From Tolypothrix sp. PCC 7712 (GTDB taxonomy: Bacteria; Cyanobacteriota; Cyanobacteriia; Cyanobacteriales; Nostocaceae), in NCBI RefSeq assembly GCF_025860405.1, contig NZ_CP063785.1, positions 8,619,390 to 8,683,389 of the forward strand: a DNA stretch of 64,000 nt, in the 5' to 3' direction. Each line of letters starts with the position of its first letter. The stretch's first letter is position 1. Below the pieces are notes generated by a model, which was not told the DNA's origin, ran no database searches, and saw only the letters and a list, made by a program, of their open reading frames with translations. This document shows, piece by piece, positions 42,728 through 53,500 of this stretch. The position numbers and the translations under genes are program-made.

Positions 42728-44218
42728 ATGCCTTCTCAACAGAAACAGATACTTTACAATCCTGTTTTGCAAGAAAACTTCTCGCCTCAAGACCGGGCTG
42801 CACAAGCTTGGATGGTAATCTTGGGTTACATATTGCTCATAGTAGTTTGTTATTTTACTGGTGCAGCAACGATGTTGCGATTAGTTTTTCCGGCAACATC
42901 TTTATTAGTAGGTTTATTTCTTTATTTCCGCCATCCCATTCTCTATATTGGGTTTACTTGGTGGATTTGGTTTCTCACACCTTTAGTTGCGCGGTTGGTA
43001 GATTATCGAGTTGGTTGGGACCCTACTCGTCAGATACTGATTGCACCTTATTTAGTGGTATTTGTCACTATTGGCACTTTTATTAAATATTTGCCTAGCA
43101 GTGTACGCCAAGGAGGTTTACCTTTTCTTTTGGCGTTTATTGGGGTATTTTATGGTTTTTTAGTGGGTCTGATTTATAATGCCCCTGTGCCTGTAGCAAG
43201 GGGTCTTTTAGATTGGCTCAGTCCGATTATTTTCGCTTTTCATTTATTTATGAACTGGCGAGATTATCCGACTTACCGAGAGCAAATGCAGCGTGTATTT
43301 CTCTGGTGTGTGTTAATTACTGGTGCTTATGGTGTCTATCAATTTGTGGTAGCGCCAGAATGGGATAGATATTGGTTAATCGAATCCAAAATGTTTACCA
43401 GTTCCGGAGATCCAGAACCCTTTGGGATGCGTGTCTGGAGTACTTTGCACTCAGTTGGGCCTTTTGGTTCTGTAATGCAAGCTGGTCTATTATTGTTATT
43501 TACCAGAACTGGATTTTTAATTTTTCCTGCTTCGGCTGTGGGTTATTTGTCCTTCTTGTTAGCACAAGCACGTACTAATTGGGGCGGTTGGTTGTTAGGC
43601 GTAATTATGATTTTGGGTTCAGTCAAAGCTAGAATTCAAATGCGCTTAATTACGATTATTGTGGTCATGGCAATATGTGTTGTTCCCTTAACCACAATTG
43701 AGCCAATTTCAGAGGTAGTGGCTACTCGGTTAGAAACTTTTTCTAATTTAGAGAATGACACCAGTTTTAAAGATAGATCGGGCAGCTACGATCGCAATTT
43801 GAGTATTGCGCTTTCTAATGTATTAGGTAACGGTTTAGGTAATATCTGGAAAGTCAATGAAAAAACCGGACAAATCGAAGTTTTTGTGATTGACAGTGGC
43901 GTTTTAGATATGTTTTTTACCTTAGGGTGGGCTGGTGCTATCTTTTATTTAGGTGGCTTAATTTTGACAATTATCAATGTTAGTAAGTACAAAGAAGGAC
44001 GTTTTGATAGTTTTGTCAGTGCTGCCCGCGCAATTGGAATTAGTGGTTGTTTTCAGTTAGTCATTGGTAGTGGGATGTTGAGTGTTGCTGGCATGATTTT
44101 ATGGGGATTTCTCGCTATGTCTATGGCAGCACATAAATATTATCAGCACCAAAGCAATTTGCAATATCCAATTATCAAGTATCCCGGCTCTATTCCACAA
44201 ATAGGTAATTCTAATTAA
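42728..44218 (+). CDS. O-antigen ligase/polymerase-like membrane protein
   Basis: A 496-residue protein with about ten membrane helices, of Wzy/WaaL type. Characteristic features are a large loop before the last helices containing RSGSYDRNLSIALSNVLGNG, in which the R and the GNGLGN region correspond to the PF04932 signature, and a final hydrophobic hairpin. These proteins polymerise repeat units or attach chains at the outer face of the inner membrane. It is the only polymerase candidate of this locus. The ATG directly follows the AT-rich AAAATCTAAAATTG repeat and has no visible ribosome binding site; an ATG at codon 29 is the alternative. It ends at a good terminator (44261-44290). Confidence 0.85.
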   Translation: MPSQQKQILYNPVLQENFSPQDRAAQAWMVILGYILLIVVCYFTGAATMLRLVFPATSLLVGLFLYFRHPILYIGFTWWIWFLTPLVARLVDYRVGWDPTRQILIAPYLVVFVTIGTFIKYLPSSVRQGGLPFLLAFIGVFYGFLVGLIYNAPVPVARGLLDWLSPIIFAFHLFMNWRDYPTYREQMQRVFLWCVLITGAYGVYQFVVAPEWDRYWLIESKMFTSSGDPEPFGMRVWSTLHSVGPFGSVMQAGLLLLFTRTGFLIFPASAVGYLSFLLAQARTNWGGWLLGVIMILGSVKARIQMRLITIIVVMAICVVPLTTIEPISEVVATRLETFSNLENDTSFKDRSGSYDRNLSIALSNVLGNGLGNIWKVNEKTGQIEVFVIDSGVLDMFFTLGWAGAIFYLGGLILTIINVSKYKEGRFDSFVSAARAIGISGCFQLVIGSGMLSVAGMILWGFLAMSMAAHKYYQHQSNLQYPIIKYPGSIPQIGNSN

Positions 44219-44260
44219 CTATTTTCTTCCTCGATTCTAAGGTGGCTAGATGAGAAATCA

Positions 44261-44290
44261 AAAGATTATCTAATTACTCAGATAATCTTT
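44261..44290 (+). terminator. terminator after the O-antigen ligase-like gene
   Basis: AAAGATTATCT, 8-nt loop, AGATAATCTTT, then ATTATTTAAT. Perfect 11-bp stem 42 bp after the stop. Confidence 0.7.
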
Positions 44291-44377
44291 ATTATTTAAT
44301 AATATTCTCATCAATCATACATCCATCCTATTTCAAGTAAATAAGATATGCATGTAGGGTCAAGGCAGTGCCCATAC

Positions 44378-44563
44378 GTGTCAACTTAAGCTAAAAGCTA
44401 TATAGGGCGGGCGTTGTACAAATACCTCGCGCCCTCATCCCCTAACCCCTTCTCCCCCAGGAGAAGGAGAACTAAATCTCTTGCTCCCTTCTCCCTGCGG
44501 GAGAGGGGCTGGGGGTGAGGGCAGAAACCTTGCAACCAAGCAGGTTTCACGTTAAGTTGACAC
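44378..44563. repeat. 186-bp MITE-like element with GTGTCAACTTAA ends
   Basis: Begins GTGTCAACTTAAGCT and ends ACGTTAAGTTGACAC (12-bp perfect terminal inversion). The interior is a C-rich/G-rich hairpin (CCCTCATCCCCTAACCCC against GGGGCTGGGGGTGAGGG). It sits inside a GGCAGTGCCC...GGGCAGTGCC palindromic context, as does the copy at 63406-63589. The remaining parts of 44291-45214 are AT-rich with no gene. Confidence 0.75.
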
Positions 44564-45214
44564 CAATGGGCAGTGCCTTGCCCTTACCATCATCTGTGCA
44601 TCACCACCTTACAATCTGCTGTAGCATTGAAATTATGTTAGCTTTATAAAATACCTGGATAACTAAACTATAAATATACAGAATACATTGCATTTAAAAA
44701 ATATTTGATTATTCTATTGCTGCTTTATTAGAGTGTGTTTATACTTGTAATAGCTGGATAAATAAAGCATATTCCAAATTTATAATAGTTCATGAATTTG
44801 CGATAATTTCTATAGTTCAGTAGTATTTAGCTATAGATTTAATTTCCTAAATAATTGAGAAAATCTATCGATTATCTTGGCTAGCCAGTGATAGTAATTA
44901 AAAAATTATCGGGAAGCTAAAATCTATTTATCTATAGGATTATGCATTGGTTTTTGAATACATAGATGGTGCCGATATTGCTTTGCAATAAACTTAATGG
45001 CAATAGCAATTTTATTCTAAGTTTTCACTTTATGGCGGCTATATTAACGCCAAAATTACAACCTTAAAACCTTCAGATTGTAAGTTACAGAATCTGATGA
45101 AGGAAAGCTTCCCACGACTCCAGCTTTCCTACAAATACCAAGAGTGTGGCAAAAATTCATCGGATTGCCATAGCTCCCATATCAAGTAAAAACTAGTATG
45201 AATGGATAGACATT

Positions 45215-46378
45215 ATGAAAGTGATTGCTATTATGCCACTGGCCGAACAAAGAGGCGGCGGGGAAATGATGTTTTGGGATTTGATGCAACAAGGACGGCA
45301 AGCTGGGATTGAATGGATAGCGGTATTTTTAGAAGATGGCCCAATGGTGGAACAGGTGAGGGCATTGGGTATTGATACCAGAGTAATTGCAAGCGGCCGT
45401 TTGCGAGAAGTTCACCGGATGATCAGTGCGGTATTTCGTATCGCTATGTTGGCGAAACAAGAACGTGTAGATGCGATCGCCAATTGGATGTGGATTACTC
45501 ATCTATATGGAGGATTAGCTGCGATCGCAGCTGGTGTACCTGCTATATGGTATCAGCTAGAAGTACCTAACGCTAAGTCTTGGTTGTTGCAATTGGCGAC
45601 ATTATTACCAGCGCAGGCAATTATCACTCTCTCGAAAGAGGGTAAGGAAGCACAGGCGAAGATTTGGCCTTATCGACCAACACACTTAGTATATCCGGGT
45701 GTGGCTTTAGACAGATTTGAGCCGGCTGTTCTCCCTTCTCCACAAGAAGCGCGGTCAAAATTGGGTTTACCGTTACACGGGCCTTTGATTGGGATTGTGG
45801 GACGTTTGCAACGATGGAAGGGAATGCATACTCTAGTAGATGCCATGCCACAAATATTGCAGAGATATCCTGATGCTAATTGTGTCATTGTTGGTGGTAA
45901 GCATGATTTAGAGGCTGATTATGAGGACTTGTTAACAGCACAAATAGCAGATTTGGGTTTAAGCGATCGCGTTTTGATGGTGGGACTACAACGCAATGTT
46001 CCTGAGTGGATGCAGGCAATGGATATTTTTATCCACGCTTCTGATAATGAGCCTTTTGGGATTGTGATTATTGAGGCTATGGCCCTCGGGAAACCGGTAG
46101 TGGCTGGCAATGCTGGCGGCCCCACAGAAATTATTACAGATGGGCTGAATGGGCTATTGACACCCTATGGTGATGCAGATGCATTAGCGATCGCAATTCT
46201 TCGCTATCTTGACGATCCAGAATTTAGCGATCATGTCGGAGTTGCAGCACGACAACGGGCCCTGGATTTTTCTACGCAACGTTACGCCCAAAATTTTATT
46301 AATACAGTTCGTTATGCTGTTTCTCATGTGTCTAAAACCATCACAACTGTGAAGACAACTCCTTCAACTTTGAATTAA
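45215..46378 (+). CDS. family 4 glycosyltransferase
   Basis: A 387-residue GT-B enzyme. Marks are the N-terminal MKVIAIMPLAEQRGGGEMMFWDL with the triple-glycine acceptor loop, and the C-terminal LIGIVGRLQRWKGMHTLVDA, CVIVGGKHDLEADYE and SDNEPFGIVIIEAMALGKPVVAGNAGGP, holding the EX7E motif. It is separated from the preceding locus genes by 1 kb of repeat-containing DNA, so it has its own promoter. It is on the same strand and of the same functional type; it is the last gene of the cluster and corresponds in kind to the distal GT of the HEP island. Confidence 0.92.
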   Translation: MKVIAIMPLAEQRGGGEMMFWDLMQQGRQAGIEWIAVFLEDGPMVEQVRALGIDTRVIASGRLREVHRMISAVFRIAMLAKQERVDAIANWMWITHLYGGLAAIAAGVPAIWYQLEVPNAKSWLLQLATLLPAQAIITLSKEGKEAQAKIWPYRPTHLVYPGVALDRFEPAVLPSPQEARSKLGLPLHGPLIGIVGRLQRWKGMHTLVDAMPQILQRYPDANCVIVGGKHDLEADYEDLLTAQIADLGLSDRVLMVGLQRNVPEWMQAMDIFIHASDNEPFGIVIIEAMALGKPVVAGNAGGPTEIITDGLNGLLTPYGDADALAIAILRYLDDPEFSDHVGVAARQRALDFSTQRYAQNFINTVRYAVSHVSKTITTVKTTPSTLN

Positions 46379-47334
46379 AAACTGAGGGCTGATACTCATT
46401 AGTATTAACTCCGCAGAAATCATATTTTGGTGGCATTTTATAGCTTTGTTTCTTATCCTCTAAATATTTGTTGTTTGATACATAGAACCACAATGAATAT
46501 TTAAAGGATGCAGAGAACTTCACTTCTGTATTCAATACTTGTAGGTTTAAGGCAAAGGGTAAAAGGAAAGAGCGAAGGAAAAACACCTTTGACTCATTCC
46601 CTTTACTCCAACCTGGTTTACCAGACTCAGCAGTCAGTGGTAATACTAGAAAACTGTATCTTTAAATATGAAATTTTTAACAAGTATATAATTTTTCTAT
46701 GTCGAAAGTAACAGCCTAAAATTCAGCTTCTTGGTATTTTCATTTAATCTAAATTCCTTATATAATCAGGCTTTTAGGCTATTTTACTGGGGACAAAATT
46801 TTGTATACACATTTAGGTTAAAAAAACTAGTCACTTAACCATTTATTTATAGAAGCCTGCATTTTTAGAGCCTATTTAAAGATATTACTGAGAATTTTAT
46901 TAAATTCATTACATTGTGCTTTAATAACTAAAATAAGTGTTTCCTATTTGATTCTCATGAGTTCAGCCCATCATCAAAATCTTTGATGTATCAATCTTAT
47001 TTAGGTTATTTATGTTGCACAAAGAATATTTTTGTTAATTTTATGCCCAAAAAATATGGGTAATAACTGACAATATTTTTGAGATGGTGATGGATAATTA
47101 GCACAATATTAGTAGAGTGTTGTTATTAACATTCAACTAAGCTGATATTTGGCAGATATCGGTCAAATTTAATTTGCTTTTTATCAAAATATTTTCCCAA
47201 ACAGGGATGAGGATCAACCTAGAATTTCCCACACCAGTACTTGCCCAGCAGAACCTTAAAGGTAAGTAAATTCAGGATATCCGCTATTATAAATCACAAA
47301 TTGTTAACAATCATTTAATTAAATAATTGTAGTT
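46379..47334. other. 956-bp AT-rich intergenic region
   Basis: No convincing gene: the only ORF (46508-46711, + strand) has low-complexity, repeat-derived sequence. I note a 12-bp palindrome ACAAAATTTTGT at 46793-46804 but nothing else. It separates the polysaccharide locus from the surface-protein locus and should contain the promoter for the DUF11/RTX gene. Confidence 0.5.
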
Positions 47335-50300
47335 ATGACTAATAAAAATTCTAAATCTTCTCAGAAATCTAAAAGTTTTGAAAAGCTGGATTCCTCGGGC
47401 CAAAGTAAAGGCAAAAATCAGACTAAAGATAAATGCGAACCAGTATTGGCTGATTTATCTCTAAGTCAAAAAATATCTGATAAATCTTTATTTGTAGGTG
47501 ATGAGGTTACTTTCACCCTAACGTTAAAAAATAGCGGCCCAGCCAATGCGACAGGGGTAAAAATTCAAGATTTACTACCCTCTGGTTTTAGCTTCATCAA
47601 TGCTAAGGCTAGTGTCGGGAATTATGACAGCACAACTGGGATTTGGGATGTTGGTTCTATCAAGTCGGGGCGTAATGTTACCCTAACGCTGAAAGCCACA
47701 GTTTTGAATGCTGCTGATGCAGCTGCCTATACCAATGTGGCAGAAATTATTGCCGCCGATCAAAAAGATCCAGATTCGGTTGTCAATAATGGCAACCCCA
47801 AAGAAGATGACTATAGCAGTGCCACTGTATGTGTGGTTAAGCAGGCTGATTTATCTCTGAGTCAAACAATATCTGATAAATCTTTATTTGTAGGTGATGA
47901 GGTTACTTTCACCCTAACGTTAAAAAATAGCGGCCCAGCCAATGCAACAGGGGTAAAAATTCAAGATTTACTACCCTCTGGTTTTAGCTTCATCAATGCT
48001 AAGGCTAGTGTCGGGAATTATGACAGCACAACTGGGATTTGGGATGTTGGTTCCATCAAGTCGGGGCGTAATGTTACCCTGACGCTGAAAGCCACAGTTT
48101 TGAATGCTGCTGATGCAGCTGCCTATACTAATGTGGCAGAAATTATTGCCTCTGCTCAACCAGATCCAGATTCGGTTGTCAATAATGGCAACCCCAAAGA
48201 AGATGACTACAGCAGTGCCACTGTATGTGTAATTAAGCAGGCTGATTTATCTCTGAATCAAACAATATCTAATGAATCCTTACTTGTAGGTGATGAGGTC
48301 TCTTTTACCCTGACATTGAATAATAGCGGCCCAGCCAATGCGACAGGGGTAAAAATTCAAGATTTACTACCTTCTGGTTTTAGCTTCCTTGGGGCTGACG
48401 CTAGTGTGGGAACTTATGACAGTACAACTGGAATTTGGAATGTTGGTTCGATCAACTCAGGCGATAATGTTACCCTGACGCTGAAAGCTACAGTCTTGAA
48501 TGCTGCTGATGCGGCTGCTTATACTAATGTGGCGGAAATTGTTGCCGCCGATCAACCAGATCCAGATTCCGTTGTCAATAATGGTGACCCTACAGAAGAT
48601 GATTACAGCAGTATCCAGGCACCTGTAGCTAACCTATCTGTAGAGAAAGAATTTACCCTAGTTAATCAACAATCCTTTAGCAGTCTGAAACAATCTGTTG
48701 ATTACAACCATGATGGTAAAGCAGATCAGGTGATTGCGCTACCTGGGGATGAAGTGACATTTACAATTACTGTCCGCAATAAGGGTTTTGGTGATGCTAC
48801 AGGCGTGCAAATTGTCGATGATCTCAGACAGAAATTGCCCATTGGTTTAGATTTTGTCAATTTTGCTGATCTCGATGGTGGTACTAGCATTGACACAGAC
48901 AATAATGCTCAAACTCTAGAGGTTTTGTTTGACAATATTGCGGCAGGAGAAACTAAAACTATTACCGTCAATGCCAAAGTTAGTACCGAAAATATTACAT
49001 CTATAAATTTAACAGGTAGATTAGGCACAATTAACCCTAACACAGGTGATATCAATCCGGCTTTGCCTGAATATTATGAAACACCTTTTAATGGGGTATT
49101 TTTCCTCAATTACAATGTGCAAAAAAGCAACGGGGATGATAGGGTAGAATTTGGCTTTTTAAATATTCAAAATCAAGCCGAAGTTGTGGCAGTCAACGGT
49201 AAAACCCTAAACTCCGGGACAATTGCTGCTAGTAGTAGGTTAGATATTTCCACATATAAACTTGAAGGCACTTTAAATAACCAACAGCCATTTAGAGTGT
49301 TTTCGGTGGAGAATTTCAATAACCCCAACAATACTAACGCCTCGTTCTTCTTTAATCCCGATCCTATTAGTGGTTCTGTTAGTGTTGGCTATCCTTACCA
49401 AAATCAATCCGAATTTTTACAACCAGGCCAGATTGGGATCGCTGGATTTGAAGCAGATTGGGCAAAAAGTACAGATCCGCAATATTTAGCTAATTTAGCA
49501 GTTTGGAATGGGTTAGGGGCTGATGGCAATTTAACTACCTCTGGTGAACCCACAACTGCAGATGAACAAGCTGTAATCAATGCTTTGGCTGATTTTATCG
49601 TAGATGGTGTTTATAGTCGCGATCGCTTTAATAACGGGTCATTTACCTTTAATAACGGCACCCAAATAGAAAACCTCATCTTCCAAGCAGGTCAATATTC
49701 CCCAGGACTGATTGACTTTGTCAATATCTTAGTCACAGATACAGGTGTGATATTCACAGAAAATAACCCACAAATTAATGGGCTAGCATTACCTGATGCT
49801 CAAATTGAGAGTCTCAGCACAGTTGCAGATTCACAATTTAGCGACTTACAAGCTATTTTTGACTCCTTTAATTTCTCTGTCCCGACTGGAGTTAATATTA
49901 CGATTCAAGATTCTAATGGCGATGGCAACATTAATACACGCTTGCAAGAAATAGGCGGTTACAAAAATAATTGGTTAGTCTCTAGCATTACCATTGATAG
50001 TAATGTGAATCACGTGACTTTTGCAGCTTGTGGAAGTGGGGCAAACTATGATTTTGCTTCGCAGAATTTGATTGTTGCTAATCCCAATACTACTTTTACT
50101 TTGCAAGGCAGCGAACATGATAGCAATAAAATTATTGGCACTCGCTTCAATGATGAAATTAAAGGCGGAAATTGTGCTGATAGTTTGTCTGGTTTCGATG
50201 GTAATGATGTAATTTGTGGCGGTAAAGGAGACGATTTAATTACTGGTGGTAGAGGCGATGATGATTTAAGTGGTGGTGAAGGGAAGGATAGGTTTATCTT

Positions 50301-50544
50301 TGGTGCTAACTTTGGTAACGATACCATCCACGATTTTTGTCGATGGGAAGATAAAATCGACCTCAAGCAGCTGATTCTGACTCAAGGTACTTTGGATAGT
50401 AATAGCGATGGTGTGGTTAATAGCTGCGATCAACTCGCCTCACTCAACAATTGCAACCTCAAGCTAGATCTAACCTCGATAAATGGTGGTACTATCACTT
50501 TCACAGGAGTCACTTCGGTTAACATCACCGATTTTATTCTTTAA
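47335..50544 (+). CDS. DUF11-repeat surface protein with C-terminal RTX calcium-binding repeats
   Basis: A 1,069-residue protein. After a basic, Ser/Lys-rich start (no Sec signal peptide) come three 132-residue DUF11-type Ig-like repeats (about 38-430), each with SFTLTLKNSGPANATGVKIQ-like and NAADAAAYTNVAEI segments. A fourth divergent DUF11 unit (about 435-560) follows, then a 300-residue unassigned middle region. Residues about 940-985 are RTX nonapeptides (GNDVICGGKGDDLITGGRGD), followed by a C-terminal domain ending in ITFTGVTSVNITDFIL. Such a tail is a type I secretion signal that folds on Ca2+. It is therefore likely an exported adhesive or wall-associated protein. The next gene starts with no gap. 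Confidence 0.88.
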   Translation: MTNKNSKSSQKSKSFEKLDSSGQSKGKNQTKDKCEPVLADLSLSQKISDKSLFVGDEVTFTLTLKNSGPANATGVKIQDLLPSGFSFINAKASVGNYDSTTGIWDVGSIKSGRNVTLTLKATVLNAADAAAYTNVAEIIAADQKDPDSVVNNGNPKEDDYSSATVCVVKQADLSLSQTISDKSLFVGDEVTFTLTLKNSGPANATGVKIQDLLPSGFSFINAKASVGNYDSTTGIWDVGSIKSGRNVTLTLKATVLNAADAAAYTNVAEIIASAQPDPDSVVNNGNPKEDDYSSATVCVIKQADLSLNQTISNESLLVGDEVSFTLTLNNSGPANATGVKIQDLLPSGFSFLGADASVGTYDSTTGIWNVGSINSGDNVTLTLKATVLNAADAAAYTNVAEIVAADQPDPDSVVNNGDPTEDDYSSIQAPVANLSVEKEFTLVNQQSFSSLKQSVDYNHDGKADQVIALPGDEVTFTITVRNKGFGDATGVQIVDDLRQKLPIGLDFVNFADLDGGTSIDTDNNAQTLEVLFDNIAAGETKTITVNAKVSTENITSINLTGRLGTINPNTGDINPALPEYYETPFNGVFFLNYNVQKSNGDDRVEFGFLNIQNQAEVVAVNGKTLNSGTIAASSRLDISTYKLEGTLNNQQPFRVFSVENFNNPNNTNASFFFNPDPISGSVSVGYPYQNQSEFLQPGQIGIAGFEADWAKSTDPQYLANLAVWNGLGADGNLTTSGEPTTADEQAVINALADFIVDGVYSRDRFNNGSFTFNNGTQIENLIFQAGQYSPGLIDFVNILVTDTGVIFTENNPQINGLALPDAQIESLSTVADSQFSDLQAIFDSFNFSVPTGVNITIQDSNGDGNINTRLQEIGGYKNNWLVSSITIDSNVNHVTFAACGSGANYDFASQNLIVANPNTTFTLQGSEHDSNKIIGTRFNDEIKGGNCADSLSGFDGNDVICGGKGDDLITGGRGDDDLSGGEGKDRFIFGANFGNDTIHDFCRWEDKIDLKQLILTQGTLDSNSDGVVNSCDQLASLNNCNLKLDLTSINGGTITFTGVTSVNITDFIL
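47449..48636 (+). repeat. three tandem 396-bp coding repeats (DUF11 units)
   Basis: Units begin at 47449, 47845 and 48241 with GCTGATTTATCTCT. Units one and two are almost identical at the DNA level, unit three is more diverged. The exact period of 396 bp keeps the frame (132 residues). This implies recent duplication or gene conversion of units one and two. Confidence 0.9.
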
Positions 50545-50556
50545 GTGATAATTTTC

Positions 50557-53500
50557 ATGCCGATTTTTCAGGGTAAGGCAAGCAAAACGCAGCTAGGGAT
50601 AATGTGGTACAGATTACTAGCAATTTTCGCTAGTAGTAGTGCGATCGCCTGTACGCTAGGCTTAACGACAGGCGTAAACGCACAAATTATCCCTGACAAT
50701 AGTTTAGGTAGCGATCGCTCAATTGTGACCCCGAATGTGCAACAGCAAGGCAATGTCATTGAACGTATCGATGGCGGTGCAATTCGGGGTAGTAATTTGT
50801 TTCACAGCTTCCAAGACTTCAACGTTAGCAATCAGCAACGAGTTTATTTTGCCAATCCCTCTGGTATTGAAAATATTCTAGGACGAGTTACAGGTAACCA
50901 AGCCTCGAAGATTTTCGGGACGCTGGGGGTGTTAGGTGGTGCTAACCTCTACTTAATTAATCCTAACGGTATTATTTTTGGTCAAAATGCCCGCTTAGAT
51001 ATCTCTGGTTCTTTTTTCGCTAGCACCAGCAGCGGTGTGTTATTTCCCAACGGGGAAAAATTTAGTACTCAAAACCCCCAATCGCCACCTTTATTAACTA
51101 TCAAGCAACCTCTAGGTTTAGATAGTTGGTTACCTCCCGAAAGTACTATTACTAATTCTGGTAACTTATCTGTAGGGCAAGATTTAACTTTATTGGGTCA
51201 AAATCTTGACTTACAAGGACAATTACAAGCTGGGCGGAATTTAACTTTACAAGCTAGCGATACAGTTAAAATTCGCGATACTGTTAACAATCCCTTCATC
51301 GCCGCAGCACAACAACAACTATTAGTCCAAGGCAATAAAATAGATATCTTTGCTTTAAATAATCGCGCCAGTGGCTTGTTTGCCGGAGAAAATCTGCTGT
51401 TACGTTCAGCTAATGCAATTGGTGGAAACGCCCAATTCTATAGCAATGGTAACTTTCGCCTTGAACAATTGAATGGTACTGGCGGAGATTTATCCAGCAC
51501 AGATGATCCCGTGATTCGGGCCAGTGGAGATGTGAGTTTTAATAGCTATACAGGGGCTTCCTTACATATTTTTGCAGGTGGGAGTGTCACCATTGATAGT
51601 TTAGAGATCACAGGCCCCGATACCACAAATTTTATTAATCAAACAGTCACCTTATCCGATGGCGTAACCAAAGTTCCGATTAATGGTAGTTTAATACCCA
51701 CCGTTGATATTAGAGCCGGAACCACAGCTGTTAACCCACCGGGAATTACAGGAGATACCACTGGTTTTTCTCCTACTCCTAATAGTAATAGCAATCCCAG
51801 CAGTGCTAATATCACCATCAATAAAATTAATAACCAGGGAGGGTTGGTTTTTTTAACTAACCAATATCAACCCAATCCATTGTTATCTGGTGATATTACT
51901 GTGACATCTTTGCTAGGAACCTACGGCGGTGTGGCTAGGGGTGGCGATGTGGTGATTGACTCGCGGGGAAAAATTACCACTCCCAACTTTTTAGATACTT
52001 CGGGATTTGATTTTGTTAACTTTTCCTTTGCCAACCCTGGAGGCGATATCACACTGTTAGCTAAAGGTGATATTTTCATGCCATCAGGATCGCAAATTGT
52101 TTCCTACGGTTCTGCTGGGGGAAATATTACCCTCAAAAGTCAATCAGCGATTATTCAAGAACCTGCACCTCCAGTAACTTCCTATATTGAAAGTGCAAGC
52201 TATGGTTCGGGACAAGGTGGTGATGTCACATTAAATGCACCTTTGATTTCCCTGAGTAACTACGTCCAAAGTAATTTGTATGCAGGGGCAACAGGCCCTG
52301 GTGGTAAGCTGATTATTACTGCTAATTCCTTAGAAGCCAATCAAGCGCAATTATCAACTTTTACTCTCGGTGGCAACGCTGGCAATGTCATCGTTAATGC
52401 TGACAGCATCTCTTTAAATAACTCTAAACTAGGAAGCCAGACAATCAGCGCCATCGGTGGCAATGCGGGTGATGTGGAAATCAATACCAACACATTTACC
52501 GCTACCAATGGCGGGCAGGTATTTTCTCAAACTGAGCGTGTGGGCAATGGTGGTAAAATTACCGTCAGAGCTACAGATGCGATCGCTCTCACAGGCATCT
52601 CTGATGGGGGGATTTTTAGTGGTTTTAGTAACGTTGTCTTTCCTAATGCTCAAGGCAACGGTGGCATTATTGATATTCAGACTAACTCTCTATCTTTGCA
52701 ACAAGGCGCGCAAATTAGAGCCTCTACAGAGGGATTTGGTGATGCAGGCAGAATTGATATCAATGCAGCTAAATCCATTCTGATTGATGGGGCAATTTTA
52801 TTGTCCACTGGCAATCTTCTCCCATCACAGCTAATTCCTAGCGGTATTCTCAGCGAAGTTTTACCTGGCTCCCAAGGAACAGGTAATATTATTAACATCA
52901 AAACAGGTCAGCTATCGGTCAAAAATGGCGCTGGAATTAGCACTAGTACTGCTACTGCTTATGATGCGGGTAGTATTTTTATTAATGCTACACAATCAGT
53001 CTCCTTCGATGGTAATCCTGGTGAACCTTTTAAGCCTAGCGGTGCGTTTGTCAGCACCTTAGCAGGCGCAACCGGCAAAGGAGGAACTTTACAAATCACT
53101 GCACCCTCTTTATCGGTTACCAATGGTGCAGAATTAGAAGCATTAACTGCAGGTGGTGGTAATGCAGGTAATATCGCAGTTATTGTTAAAGATAAAGTCT
53201 TGCTGGCTGGCGCAAATACAGGGGTATTTTCCAATACCACGGCTGGTTCTACTGGGAATGGTGGCAATATTTTCATCGATCCCGAACTGGTAGAGATTCG
53301 GGATGGTGCAACTGTTTCGGTGAATAGCCAAGGCACTGGTATTGGTGGCAATATCAGGATTGAAGCCACCAGATTAACCCTAGAAAATCAAGCTGTCATT
53401 TCTGCGGAGACAGGCAGCACCAATGGCGGCAATATTAGCCTGAGTTTACCAGACTATTTGTTGTTACTGCAAAACAGCCGCATTTCCACAAATGCTGGCA

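Noticed and set aside
46508..46711. 67-codon ORF in the gap after the last glycosyltransferase
   Set aside because: Sequence contains dispersed AAAGGGTAAAAGG-type repeat and no recognisable domain or start signal.
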